Shown: one piece after another, positions 20,213 to 28,905 of the stretch
Layout of the letters: every line of letters begins with the position of its first letter
Numbering within the stretch: the stretch's first letter is position 1
Source: Pontiellaceae bacterium
Lineage (GTDB): Bacteria > Verrucomicrobiota > Kiritimatiellia > Kiritimatiellales > Pontiellaceae
Length of the DNA stretch: 54,285 nt
Direction of reading: 5' to 3'
Assembly (NCBI GenBank): GCA_016937945.1
Contig: JAFGVP010000002.1
Coordinates: 1 to 54,285 of the forward strand
Made by a program: the position numbers and the translations under genes
The notes under the pieces: generated by a model
Seen by the model: only the letters and a program-made list of their open reading frames with translations
Databases searched by the model: none
Told to the model about the DNA's origin: nothing

Positions 20213-22453
20213 CTAAAAGATTCGTCCGGGATGGCGGCTTTTGAATCGTGCTCGGGTGGGTTCCTCTTTTTCCTTTTGTTGTGCAGGCGCCGTTTCTGTC
20301 GAGGACGTTTCTTCTTTTGCGCTCTCCTCGTCGGTCTGCAGGGGCATCACAAGGCCTCCGGCGCCCTTTAGGACGTCGGCGGCAAAGCCGGTGGTTTCTC
20401 CGACAGCACTGATCATGGTGTCGTAGAAGGTATCGATCACCTTGGTAGAGGCCTCAATCGGTGTTGTGCCGCCTTTTTCCTTGCCGATGTCCTTAAGCTC
20501 GATTCCGGGCAGGGGAATGGGCGGTGTGGCCGGGGCGATCGACAGCTTGGCCTGTACGGAGCTTTTGGTAATCAGTACACGGTCGATGATGACGTTCTTT
20601 CCGGATTCTGTCGTTTCCGGCTCTTTACCTCCGTTGTCCGGCTCGGATTCCGTTTTGGCCACGGCGGCCTGTTCAATCGCCTTCTGGAGCGCCTTGATAT
20701 TGTCGATGAGGATCTGGCGTTCATAGCGGACCTTCGGTCGTGTGATGGTCAGGTCGTGGATCAGGATGGTTTCGGTCTGAACGGATTCCGGATCGAGCTC
20801 GCAGTGGAGCGATTCCAGCCGCATCAGCTTCCGACGGGTAAAGTCGGGCGGGTTGGCCAGTTCCAGGTTGTTGATATCGATCATGCCCTGCATCGGCAGG
20901 ATCGTCAGGTTTTGAAAGCCGAGAATCTGGACCGGAGCATCGGGTGCGGTTTCGGCTTCCTCCTCTTCAGAGCTGCTGAAAATATTCAGCTTTTCGAGTG
21001 ACAACATGTTCAACGGGTTCAGATCGGTCAGGCTGATCGACCAGATCGGCTCATTGGTCGAGACCGGTTCCTTCAGGTTGATTGCAAAGTTGCTGACGAC
21101 CAGCTCATTCAGGATAACCGGCTGTTCGGAGAGCGGAATCGGGGCGGCTGTTTCATCCGGAAAACCTTGGTCTTCTTCGACCGGTTCTGCGGGGGCTGTT
21201 TGGGCGGATGGAATAAATGCTGCCAGCTTGTTTTGCAGTGCAACCGCGTTGCCGCTCTCTTCGGTCTGTTCCAGATTGATCAGCGGTGCGTCTATCGCGA
21301 TGCGATCGATCTGCAGTTGCCCGCCATAGAGTGTGTCCGGCTGTAATATGACGTCGATCTGCGCCACCTGAAACAGGTTGTTGGTGCTGAAACCTTCCGG
21401 ATTAGGTACGGAGAGGGCCTTAACCGAAATTGTTCCGTCAATCAGTCGGACATTGATCGACGCGATGCCGGCCAACAGGGTTTCCGTTTTTGCTCGGTCT
21501 GATGCGCTGTCGAGCAGCCGGAGCTGAATATCGTCGATTGTCAGGTTATGGAGTGCAACCGGCGGTCGAGCCGTTTCATTTTCGTCCGCGGTCGCCGGCA
21601 TTTCATCTGACGGAGCTTCGGCGGATCCGGCCCTCTCGACGATATTATCGGCCAGCTTCATGATTTCGCTGAGCGTATCGGTAGTTTCATTGTGTTCAAG
21701 GTAGGCGTAGGGGTTGGAAATCTTAACGTCCAGAATCGATAGCGTGTCGGAATAGAGGCTCTCCGGTTCGATGAGAACCTCGATCCTATCCAGTGTAAAC
21801 AGATTCGGCAGTTCAAGCCCGGCCGGATTGCTGATGTGAAGATTTCTGAGCGTCACCAGTCCGTTGGTCATGCTCAGCGTCAGCGATTCCAGTCCGGCGT
21901 CAATGTCGAGATCCGGATTGTGTGTGTTGGCCAGATACATCTGTGCCTGGCTGATCTCCATGGACTCAATCCATACCGCTTTTGAAGGTGCCGCTTTTTC
22001 GGGCTGCTCCGGCTCGGTTTTGAGCGGTTTCTTCTCTGCGCCCAGATAGGCTTCTATGCTGAGGATAAACCGGGCAATGTTATCCGTAGCCTCATTCTGC
22101 TCGTAGACAAATGCAGGGCTGTCGATCCATATCCGGTGAACCAGCACCGTATCTGAAAATACGGATCCGGCATCAAACGCAATATCCAGCTCCTTCACGG
22201 AAACCGCATTGGTCCGGCCGAATGCGTCGTGGTTGGCAATCGAAAAACCTTCCATATGAAAAGTCCCCCGGCGGGGATTGATCTCCAGCACCTCGATCTT
22301 CAGCGCGGTTCCAAGCGCCTTCGAACCCACATGCTCCACCGCCAGCTTGACCGTCGGTCCCAGCCAGAGGAAAAAGATACACACTAGGATGAGCAGAAGA
22401 ATCAGGAGCAGTCCCGTCACGATGCCGAACGCTTTTTTAACTTTCCCAGCCAT
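20213..22453 (-). CDS. AsmA-like envelope protein (DUF748-type), membrane anchored
   Basis: The 746-aa product starts at the ATG at 22453, with GAGGTGA upstream; an ATG at 22504 would add 17 residues before the membrane helix. A single N-terminal transmembrane segment spans about residues 7-30 (FGIVTGLLLILLLILVCIFF). The rest is predicted periplasmic and made of beta repeats of the form LEINPRRGTFHMEGFSIAN, SVFSDTVLVHRIWIDSPAFVYEQN, repeated about four times with spacers rich in Glu, Ala and Pro. This matches AsmA/YhdP-like lipid-transfer or outer-membrane assembly proteins. The C-terminus is low-complexity and charged. The specific role is unknown. Confidence 0.75.
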   Translation of the reverse strand: MAGKVKKAFGIVTGLLLILLLILVCIFFLWLGPTVKLAVEHVGSKALGTALKIEVLEINPRRGTFHMEGFSIANHDAFGRTNAVSVKELDIAFDAGSVFSDTVLVHRIWIDSPAFVYEQNEATDNIARFILSIEAYLGAEKKPLKTEPEQPEKAAPSKAVWIESMEISQAQMYLANTHNPDLDIDAGLESLTLSMTNGLVTLRNLHISNPAGLELPNLFTLDRIEVLIEPESLYSDTLSILDVKISNPYAYLEHNETTDTLSEIMKLADNIVERAGSAEAPSDEMPATADENETARPPVALHNLTIDDIQLRLLDSASDRAKTETLLAGIASINVRLIDGTISVKALSVPNPEGFSTNNLFQVAQIDVILQPDTLYGGQLQIDRIAIDAPLINLEQTEESGNAVALQNKLAAFIPSAQTAPAEPVEEDQGFPDETAAPIPLSEQPVILNELVVSNFAINLKEPVSTNEPIWSISLTDLNPLNMLSLEKLNIFSSSEEEEAETAPDAPVQILGFQNLTILPMQGMIDINNLELANPPDFTRRKLMRLESLHCELDPESVQTETILIHDLTITRPKVRYERQILIDNIKALQKAIEQAAVAKTESEPDNGGKEPETTESGKNVIIDRVLITKSSVQAKLSIAPATPPIPLPGIELKDIGKEKGGTTPIEASTKVIDTFYDTMISAVGETTGFAADVLKGAGGLVMPLQTDEESAKEETSSTETAPAQQKEKEEPTRARFKSRHPGRIF

Positions 22454-22654
22454 TTCATCACCTCGCAGATTCACAATGCGGATGATAGGGAAATCGCTGA
22501 TCATCTAGAAGTCTTTGGTCGCGCTAATTACGGTCGGTCAGGACATAAAAATCGCCCTCTTGGGGAGGGGGCAATTTCAGGTATAACTTTTTTAATTTAC
22601 CGCTTGCACGCCTTTGGGGGCATCGGTATCTTCCACATCCTCTTTTCAACCGCT

Positions 22655-22743
22655 GCTCGGGTGGTGAAATTGGTAGACACGCAAGGTTGAGGGCCTTGTG
22701 GGCGTTATAGCCCGTGTGGGTTCGAATCCCACCCCGAGCACCA
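22655..22743 (+). tRNA. tRNA-Leu (anticodon GAG)
   Basis: The acceptor stem GCTCGGG (22655-22661) pairs with CCCGAGC (22733-22739), followed by A and an encoded CCA. The anticodon stem CAAGG/CCTTG encloses the loop TTGAGGG, with anticodon GAG at 22689-22691. A long variable arm (GGGCGTTATAGCCC) and the T-loop GTTCGAATC are present, as expected for a class II leucine tRNA. Confidence 0.97.
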
Positions 22744-22753
22744 AATATGCAGG

Positions 22754-22779
22754 AGCCGCGAAACACATCGCGGCTTTTT
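22754..22779 (+). terminator. rho-independent terminator of tRNA-Leu
   Basis: A perfect 8-bp stem AGCCGCGA (22754-22761) with TCGCGGCT (22768-22775) is followed by TTTTT, 10 bp after the CCA end. Confidence 0.88.
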
Positions 22780-22928
22780 GATTTTTGGCTCTCCTCCCAT
22801 TGCGGAGCATGGTCTTTTTCTATCTGGCAAACAGTATCTGAAAGAAAGTCGCTCTGCCCATTGATTGCTGGATTTCCGAGTGGCATACTGTCCCGCACTT
22901 GATTTGTCTGGGAGCAAAGGGTGGGGCA

Positions 22929-23524
22929 ATGTCTATAAAATATGAAATTCCGGATTCTGAACCTTCCAAGGTTAAGGAGGGAGATATTGAAGAGGCATTT
23001 ATCCAGACGCTGATAAAGCTCAAGTATACCCATCGCCCCGATATCCATACCCGCGAAGCGCTGGAAAATAATTTCCGCGAAAAATTCCAGCGGCTCAATG
23101 CCGTCACGCTGACCGACAGTGAGTTTGCCCGCCTGCTTGATGAGATTATTTCACCGGATGTCTACAAGGCTGCGGAGACACTCAGAACGCGCAACAGTTT
23201 TGAGCGCGATGACGGCACACACCGCTCCATTTTACCCTCGTGAACATAACCGATTGGTGCAAAAACGATTTTGAAGTCATCAGCCAGCTGCGCATCAACA
23301 CCCGCAACAGCTTTCAACGATACGACGTAATTCTGTTGATCAACGGTATTCCCTGCGCGCAGGTCGAGCTGAAAACACTCACCATCAGCCCGCGCCGCGC
23401 GATGCAGCAGATTGTCGATTACAAAACCGACCCCAGCAACGGCTGCACCAACTCGCTGCTCTGCTTCATGCAGCTCTTCATCGTCAGCAACCGCACCAAC
23501 ACCTATTACTTTGCGAACAACAAT
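22929..23524 (+). pseudogene. hsdR: type I restriction endonuclease subunit R, N-terminal fragment with frameshift
   Basis: The reading frame from the ATG at 22929 (GGGTGGGGC upstream) gives the HsdR N-terminus, including EAFIQTLIKLKYTHRPDIHTRE and NNFREKFQRLNAVTLTDSEF. At about 23216-23222 the sequence GGCACACACCG shifts frame. Removing one CA restores GTPLHFTLVNITDW, which fits the family exactly. The second frame continues through DVILLINGIPCAQVELKTLTISPRRAMQQIVDY and LLCFMQLFIVSNRTNTYYFANNN, then stops being HsdR at about 23515-23525. The nuclease PD-ExK region is partly present (QVELK), but all helicase motifs are gone. It is non-functional. Confidence 0.87.
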
Positions 23525-24342
23525 ACAACCTGGCGCGGATGAACATGCTGCTGCACGGGGTGAAGGATGCCGAGTTTGAGATTTTTCACGGCGACACGCT
23601 GGATAATGAGTGGGATCTTTTCCGCGAGCAGAACCCGGCCAAAAAACCGAAGTTTGACGCCGTGGTGGCCAACCCGCCCTTCAGCCTGCGCTGGTCGCCC
23701 GGCGAGGAAACGGGCAAGGATGTGCGTTTCAAGAGCCACGGCGTTGCCCCGAAATCGGCAGCCGACTTTGCCTTTCTGCTGCACGGGTTTCACTATCTGA
23801 AGGATGACGGCGTCATGGCGATTATCCTGCCGCACGGCGTGCTGTTCCGGGGAGGCGTGGAAGCTCGAATCCGCAAGAAGCTGCTCGACGACAGCTGCAT
23901 CGACACCGTGATCGGACTGCCCGCCAACCTGTTCTATTCGACCGGCATTCCGGTCTGCATCCTGGTACTGAAAAAATGCAAGAAGCCCGACGATGTCCTC
24001 TTCATCAATGCCAGCGAGCATTTTGAAAAAGGCAAACGCCAGAACCAGCTGACCAAAGACCACATTCAAAAAATCATCGACACCTACATTGAGCGCCCAG
24101 AGGAACCCGTCGAGCGCTATGCCCGCCGCGTGGGCATGGATGAAATCATCGAGAACGACTACAATCTCAACATCACCCGCTACGTCAGCACCGCCGAGGC
24201 GGAACCCATCATCGATCTCCGAAAAACCCACGACGCCATCGTCGCGGCGGACAAAGACATCCACACAATGACCGCAAAGCATAATGAATTTCTAAAGCAG
24301 CTGGGCCTGCCCACTTTGCCTGCAGAGCATCCGGAGAAATAG
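23515..24342 (+). pseudogene. hsdM: type I restriction methyltransferase subunit M, C-terminal fragment
   Basis: In frame from about 23517 the sequence reads EQQYNLARMNMLLHGVKDAEF, the middle of HsdM. It continues with the catalytic NPPF motif (DAVVANPPFSLRW) and MAIILPHGVLFRGG, CIDTVIGLPANLFYSTGIPVC and the family C-terminus. The N-terminal half, with the SAM-binding DPACGSGG-type motif, is missing. It is fused directly to the hsdR fragment. Translation could start at an ATG at 23539, but a product without the SAM motif should not methylate. No hsdS follows. Confidence 0.87.
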
Positions 24343-24440
24343 TACTCTTTAGTTATCGGACCTTTTTCGGGGTTCTGGCGATATTGCTATTTTCCTGATG
24401 GGTGCGATTTTCCACTCAGTACTCTTAATGAGGGATGTTT

Positions 24441-24680
24441 ATGACTGCGCTATTGAAAGAAATTGAAGAAAAAGCCAGCGAACTTTCTGTTTCCGAGCGG
24501 GAGCTGCTTGCCAGCCACCTTTTTCAAAGCGTCCATAATTGCGAATTGTCCGAGCTTGAATCCGAATGGCTGGATGTGGCCGAAATGCGTTTTAATGCGC
24601 TCATGGATGGCAGTGACAAGGGCATTGAAGAAACGGAGTTTTTCAACCGGTTCGGTATCCGTTACTGGAAAAACCACTGA
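24441..24680 (+). CDS. putative addiction-module component (CHP02574-like antitoxin)
   Basis: The 79-aa acidic protein begins MTALLKEIEEKASELSVSERELLASHLF and continues ESEWLDVAEMRFNALMDG, close to the pattern of the TIGR02574 addiction-module family, whose members usually precede a RelE/ParE toxin. The ATG at 24441 is preferred over one at 24435 because GAGGG then has better spacing. No toxin gene is recognisable in the 230 bp that follow, so it is an orphan. It sits between a dead restriction system and a Fic gene. Confidence 0.6.
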   Translation: MTALLKEIEEKASELSVSERELLASHLFQSVHNCELSELESEWLDVAEMRFNALMDGSDKGIEETEFFNRFGIRYWKNH

Positions 24681-24950
24681 TTGGATCAACTGCTCATTCC
24701 CAGAGCCAGTTTTGCGAGATCTGATTCCAGTTTGCCGGGGCCTGCTGGCTGGACGGTAGACACGGAGTCAAAATATTCGCCGGTCCGGGCGACCAAGGTT
24801 TTGGCAGCATTCATTCCTCGCGTCCGTTCCCGCTTCCTCGCATATCAGGCCAGTAAATCAGGTTGAAAACTGAGGGAGGGGTGTTATTTTAACATTCGCT
24901 TATATCGTAAAATAATGACTGCGGTTATTTCAATGGATGAAACAAGGGCT

Positions 24951-26111
24951 ATGAAAAGAGATCTTCCAGGAAAGTATGTCACCGTTTCTACGGTTGGAGG
25001 GCCCGTAAAAGCATTTGTTCCGTCACCGCTGCCTCCGGTTCCTCCGATTGAATGGACTCCCGCGTTACGTGAAAAGTTTGATGCGGCTTTGCTTGCTTTG
25101 GGGCGGCTGGACAGTGTTTCGCTGTTGCTCCCGGATACATCGCTATTCCTTTACATGTATATCCGCAAGGAGGCGGTTCTTTCGTCCCAGATTGAAGGAA
25201 CGCAATCATCACTTTCCGATTTGCTGCTTTTCGAACTGGAACAACAGCCTGGCGTTCCGCTGGATGATGTTCTGGAGGTGAGCAATTATGTTGTGGCCTT
25301 ACAGCATGGCTTACAGCGGTTGGGGGAGGGATTTCCGCTTTCGCTTCGATTGCTTCGGGAAATGCATGTTGAATTGTTGGCGAAAGGTCGAGGGAGCGAT
25401 AAACAGCCGGGTGAATTCCGGAAAAGTCAGAACTGGATCGGTGGAACCCGTCCGGGCAACGCCTCGTTTGTTCCTCCTCCACCGGAAGAGGTCATTCACT
25501 GCATGGGTGACCTTGAGCTTTTTCTTCACGATAAACCGGAACCTACCTCTGTCCTGCTGAAAGCGGCGTTGGCTCATGTTCAATTTGAAACCATTCATCC
25601 GTTTCTTGATGGCAATGGACGTTTGGGGCGGTTGATGATTACGTTGTTGCTATGCTCTGAGAACGTTTTACAGGCTCCGATGCTATATCTCAGTCTCTAT
25701 TTTAAGACTCATCGGGCAAGGTACTATGAGTTGCTGGATTTGGTGCGGCATACGGGAGATTGGGAAGCTTGGCTTGAATTCTTTGCCGAGGCTGTGGCGG
25801 AAACGGCGACACAGGCTGTTGATACCGCTCAGCGACTGATGAAGCTGTCGGTGGGCGATACGGAGAAGATTCACGGTCTTGGCCGAGGGGCGCCATCAGT
25901 TCACCTGGTACATCGTGCATTGCTGGAACGTCCGATAGCTTCACCGTCATGGTTGTCAGAGAAAACCCCTCTGGCTCCGGCTACAGTAAACAGCTGTCTA
26001 CAGCAACTGGAGACGCTGGGTATTGTTCGGGAAATTACCGGGCGGAAGCGCGACCGTCTGTTTGCTTATTCGGAATATGTTGCGGTCATGAATCAAGGAA
26101 CAGAACTTTAG
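24951..26111 (+). CDS. Fic family protein (probable AMP transferase), class II inhibitory motif
   Basis: The 386-aa product starts at MKRDLPGKYVTVSTVGGPVK, the conserved family N-terminus; an ATG at 24915 would add 12 residues. The Fic core motif HPFLDGNGRLGR lies at residues 216-227, with catalytic His216. The N-terminal inhibitory helix SSQIEGTQSS (about 78-87) contains the Glu82 that blocks ATP binding in class II Fic proteins. A Fic_N region precedes the core, and a winged-helix-like C-terminus (SWLSEKTPLAPATVNSCLQQLETLGIVREI) follows. It likely AMPylates a protein target; the target is unknown. The gene stands alone on the plus strand, converging on the kinase gene with a 2-nt gap. Confidence 0.93.
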   Translation: MKRDLPGKYVTVSTVGGPVKAFVPSPLPPVPPIEWTPALREKFDAALLALGRLDSVSLLLPDTSLFLYMYIRKEAVLSSQIEGTQSSLSDLLLFELEQQPGVPLDDVLEVSNYVVALQHGLQRLGEGFPLSLRLLREMHVELLAKGRGSDKQPGEFRKSQNWIGGTRPGNASFVPPPPEEVIHCMGDLELFLHDKPEPTSVLLKAALAHVQFETIHPFLDGNGRLGRLMITLLLCSENVLQAPMLYLSLYFKTHRARYYELLDLVRHTGDWEAWLEFFAEAVAETATQAVDTAQRLMKLSVGDTEKIHGLGRGAPSVHLVHRALLERPIASPSWLSEKTPLAPATVNSCLQQLETLGIVREITGRKRDRLFAYSEYVAVMNQGTEL

Positions 26112-26113
26112 GA

Positions 26114-28342
26114 TCATAATCCGTTGATGAGGGTGTCGGCTTCGCGGAGGAGGATGCGGGCGAACAGCCAGTCGAACCAGAATCCGTAGGATCCGTCGCC
26201 CATGTCAAAGTTGTTCGCGATGTGCTCGTCGATCATTTTCCGTCCGGGTTCCAGGGTGGTTCGGGCCAGTTCCTTGTTGCCCTGCCGGTCGTAAGCCATG
26301 GCCTGAATGACCCGTGATGTGGCGTTGCGGGCCGGGTTGAATGCCCTGAGTGACCGGCTTCGTTCGCACCAGAGTTCGGCCGATGGATAGTCTTCGTTTC
26401 GGTATGCTGAAAGTGCCAGTGAGATGCAGCGCCATGCCTGCATAATATTTGTGACCGGTTCCTGAATCGTGCCCGCCGCGAGGTCCGCAAAGGGCTGGAG
26501 CTCTTCCATGATATGCTGGTCGGCGGGCAGCAGCAGGCTGATCTTCAGGGTTCGTTCTGCAAAAACCGGATCCTCTGTTCCTTTGTAGCGGGCAATGGCG
26601 GCTTCGCGAAATTTTTCATACCCCAGATAATCGCCGCGTTCGATCAGGATCGGTCCGGCCTTGAGCAGATCTTCCGTGATGGCCCACGAGTTGTCCATGA
26701 TGTCCACCTTCAGCAACAGGTCAAAACGCTCGGCGGCCTGCGCCCAGCGGCCCTGCAGCACATGCCACTCGCCCAGCTCGCGGAGTACTTCTTCCGTTTC
26801 GAGGGATGGTGTCAGCTCGGAGGTGATGGATTCGACCAGGTTGTCGGCTTCCTTCATTTGCTCCCGGCCGATCAGAAAGGCGGCATGGGCAATGCGTTCC
26901 CTGTCTTCGGCGGCAATGCGCAGGCGCGTCTGCTGATGTTCGGCAAGAATAGCCCGTTTCCGGACCTGTCGTTCTTTGATGAGCAGGATGCTGGAGGTTC
27001 CGAGTCCGGCGATCAGCGCGAGGACCAGTGCGATAAGATAGGCGAAGGTCAGCTTATTCCGGCGCACCAGTTTGCGCAGGCGGTAAATGCGGCTTGGCGG
27101 GCAGGCCAGCACCGGTTCGTCGTTGAGGAAGTGTTCGATATCCACGGCCAGAGCGCTGACGGTTTCATAGCGCCGCTCCCGATCTTTTTCCAGCGTTTTG
27201 ATGATGATCCAGTCCAATTCGCCGGCCAGCAGGGACGCCAGTTTTTCAGGATCCGTGCTTCGAAATGCAGCTTGTTTTCCGAGTTCGGCGGCCGCGAAGT
27301 TTTTGACCCTGACGGAAGGACGCAGCGGATCGCGTTCGCGCAGGATGCGGCACATTTCGTCGATGCCGGACTGCATCAGTTCCTTCTGGTCGAAGGGCGG
27401 GACGCCGGTGAGCAGTTCATAGAGCAGGGCACCCATGCTGTAGATGTCGCTGCGTGTATCGATTTCAATCTGCACAAGGTTGGTCTGTTCCGGACTCATG
27501 TAGGCGGGCGTGCCGATCAATGGTCCCATCATGGTGTTGACCGTTTTATCGGTCAGCATGTTTTCCTCGGTGGCCTTGGCGATGCCGAAGTCGATCACGA
27601 CCGGACTCGGTTTCCCGTTGCGCGAGGCGATCAGCACGTTGGACGGCTTGATGTCTCGGTGAATGATTCCCTTCTGATGGGCATGCTGAATGGCGTGGCA
27701 GATCTGGATAAAGAGTTCCAGCCGATGGCGGATGCCGATTTTATTTTTATCGCAGTAGGTCGTGATTTTTTCGCCATGTACGAGCTCCATGGCGAAGAAG
27801 GGGCGACCTGAATCGGTTTCACCGGCATTGAGTACGCGGGAAATATTGGGATGCTCCATCATAGCCAGTGCCTGCCGTTCCGCTTCGAAGCGGGCAATGA
27901 CGCTCTTGGTATCCATGCCGGACTTGATGATTTTCAGGGCCACCTGACGACGGACCGGCCGGGTTTGTTCGGCCAGATAGATGTTGCCCACGCCGCCTTC
28001 GCCGATTTTCCGGAGCAGCCTGTAGTTTCCGATTTCCTTGCCGACCTCGTCGTCATCGGGAAATCCGGCGCCGGACCCGGGAATAAGCTCCGGATCGTTC
28101 GCAAATGTGGTGGCGATTTCCGATGCGGTGAAGCGCGTCGGATTCCGATCCATGAAAAACTGTTCGGCCGGCTGTTCCAGGCCGAGCAATCGGTTGACTT
28201 CCGCTTTCAGCTCCGGATTCCCGGCACAGGATGAATCGATATATTCGAGCTGCTTTTGCGGATCTTCGATTTCCAGGCTGGCAAAATAGATCCGGTCGGC
28301 CTGTCTTGACCGTTTCTTTTTGGGATCGGATTCACCGCTCAT
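26114..28342 (-). CDS. PknB-type serine/threonine protein kinase with transmembrane segment
   Basis: The 742-aa product has a cytoplasmic N-terminal kinase: glycine loop GEGGVG (114-119), Lys137 in VALKIIK, HRDIKPSN (228-235), DFG (251-253) and GTPAYMSPEQ. A membrane helix (about 433-455, AYLIALVLALIAGLGTSSILL) leads to a C-terminal region of about 290 residues with TPR-like helices, presumably periplasmic. The ATG overlaps the stop of the upstream sigma factor gene by 4 nt (ATGA). Such sigma-kinase pairs are expanded in PVC bacteria. The kinase may modulate the sigma factor or act as its sensor; this is inference. Confidence 0.94.
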   Translation of the reverse strand: MSGESDPKKKRSRQADRIYFASLEIEDPQKQLEYIDSSCAGNPELKAEVNRLLGLEQPAEQFFMDRNPTRFTASEIATTFANDPELIPGSGAGFPDDDEVGKEIGNYRLLRKIGEGGVGNIYLAEQTRPVRRQVALKIIKSGMDTKSVIARFEAERQALAMMEHPNISRVLNAGETDSGRPFFAMELVHGEKITTYCDKNKIGIRHRLELFIQICHAIQHAHQKGIIHRDIKPSNVLIASRNGKPSPVVIDFGIAKATEENMLTDKTVNTMMGPLIGTPAYMSPEQTNLVQIEIDTRSDIYSMGALLYELLTGVPPFDQKELMQSGIDEMCRILRERDPLRPSVRVKNFAAAELGKQAAFRSTDPEKLASLLAGELDWIIIKTLEKDRERRYETVSALAVDIEHFLNDEPVLACPPSRIYRLRKLVRRNKLTFAYLIALVLALIAGLGTSSILLIKERQVRKRAILAEHQQTRLRIAAEDRERIAHAAFLIGREQMKEADNLVESITSELTPSLETEEVLRELGEWHVLQGRWAQAAERFDLLLKVDIMDNSWAITEDLLKAGPILIERGDYLGYEKFREAAIARYKGTEDPVFAERTLKISLLLPADQHIMEELQPFADLAAGTIQEPVTNIMQAWRCISLALSAYRNEDYPSAELWCERSRSLRAFNPARNATSRVIQAMAYDRQGNKELARTTLEPGRKMIDEHIANNFDMGDGSYGFWFDWLFARILLREADTLINGL

Positions 28343-28905
28343 TCCTGATCCATCTGCTCGTTGAGTTGCTTATAGAGCCAGGCCCGGGCGCCGGCCCAGT
28401 AGCGGCCGACGGAACTCTGGGCGATGCCCATGGCCTCGGCCACTTCCAGGTTGGTCATGCCGCCGAAATATTTCATGACGACGATCTTTGCGAGCTTCGG
28501 GTTTACCCGTTCCAGCTGCTTCAGAGCATCATCGACTGCCAGAATCAGGTCATCCGGCTCCGGTGACGATATTTCCAGTTGATCGAGGTCGATCCGTTCA
28601 CGATTTCCTCCTCGCTTTTTCCTGCCCTTTTTTCGGGCGTGGTCGATCAGGACGTTGCGCATGGCCGTGGCGGCCGACGCGAAAAAGTAGGAGCGGTTCT
28701 GCCAGGTCCGGTCGTTGTCGTCCACCATGCGCAACCAGGCTTCGTGGACCAGCGCCGTCGGCTGGAGCGTGTGGTCGGATGACTGGTTGGCCATGCGGGC
28801 ATAGGCGAGTTTTCTCAGCTCGTCATAGACGAGCGGGAGGAGGGCGTCTGCCGAGCTCTCATCACCCCGGGCCGCTGAATGCAGGATCTGGTTAAAATCA
28901 TTCAT
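28339..28905 (-). CDS. ECF-like RNA polymerase sigma factor (TIGR02999 type)
   Basis: The 188-aa sigma factor begins MNDFNQILHSAARGDESSADALLPLVYDELRKLA, the usual start of this group; an ATG at 28956 adds 17 unlikely residues. Region 2 includes LVHEAWLRMVDDNDRTWQNRSYFFASAATAMRNVLIDHARKK. Region 4 includes VVMKYFGGMTNLEVAEAMGIAQSSVGRYWAGARAWL, a helix-turn-helix for -35 recognition. It overlaps the kinase gene by 4 nt, so the two are translated together. No anti-sigma factor is adjacent. Confidence 0.93.
   Translation of the reverse strand: MNDFNQILHSAARGDESSADALLPLVYDELRKLAYARMANQSSDHTLQPTALVHEAWLRMVDDNDRTWQNRSYFFASAATAMRNVLIDHARKKGRKKRGGNRERIDLDQLEISSPEPDDLILAVDDALKQLERVNPKLAKIVVMKYFGGMTNLEVAEAMGIAQSSVGRYWAGARAWLYKQLNEQMDQE

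Noticed and set aside
22524..23048. A 174-aa minus-strand frame across tRNA-Leu
   Set aside because: It reads through the tRNA gene and its terminator; tRNA-overlapping frames of this kind are artefacts.
24681..24866. A 61-aa frame as the toxin partner of the antitoxin-like gene
   Set aside because: No RelE/ParE, PIN or other toxin pattern is present and there is no ribosome-binding site.
22744..26111. Duplicated tRNA-Leu 3' end marking an attachment site
   Set aside because: No second copy of the tRNA 3' sequence was found by eye in the downstream genes.
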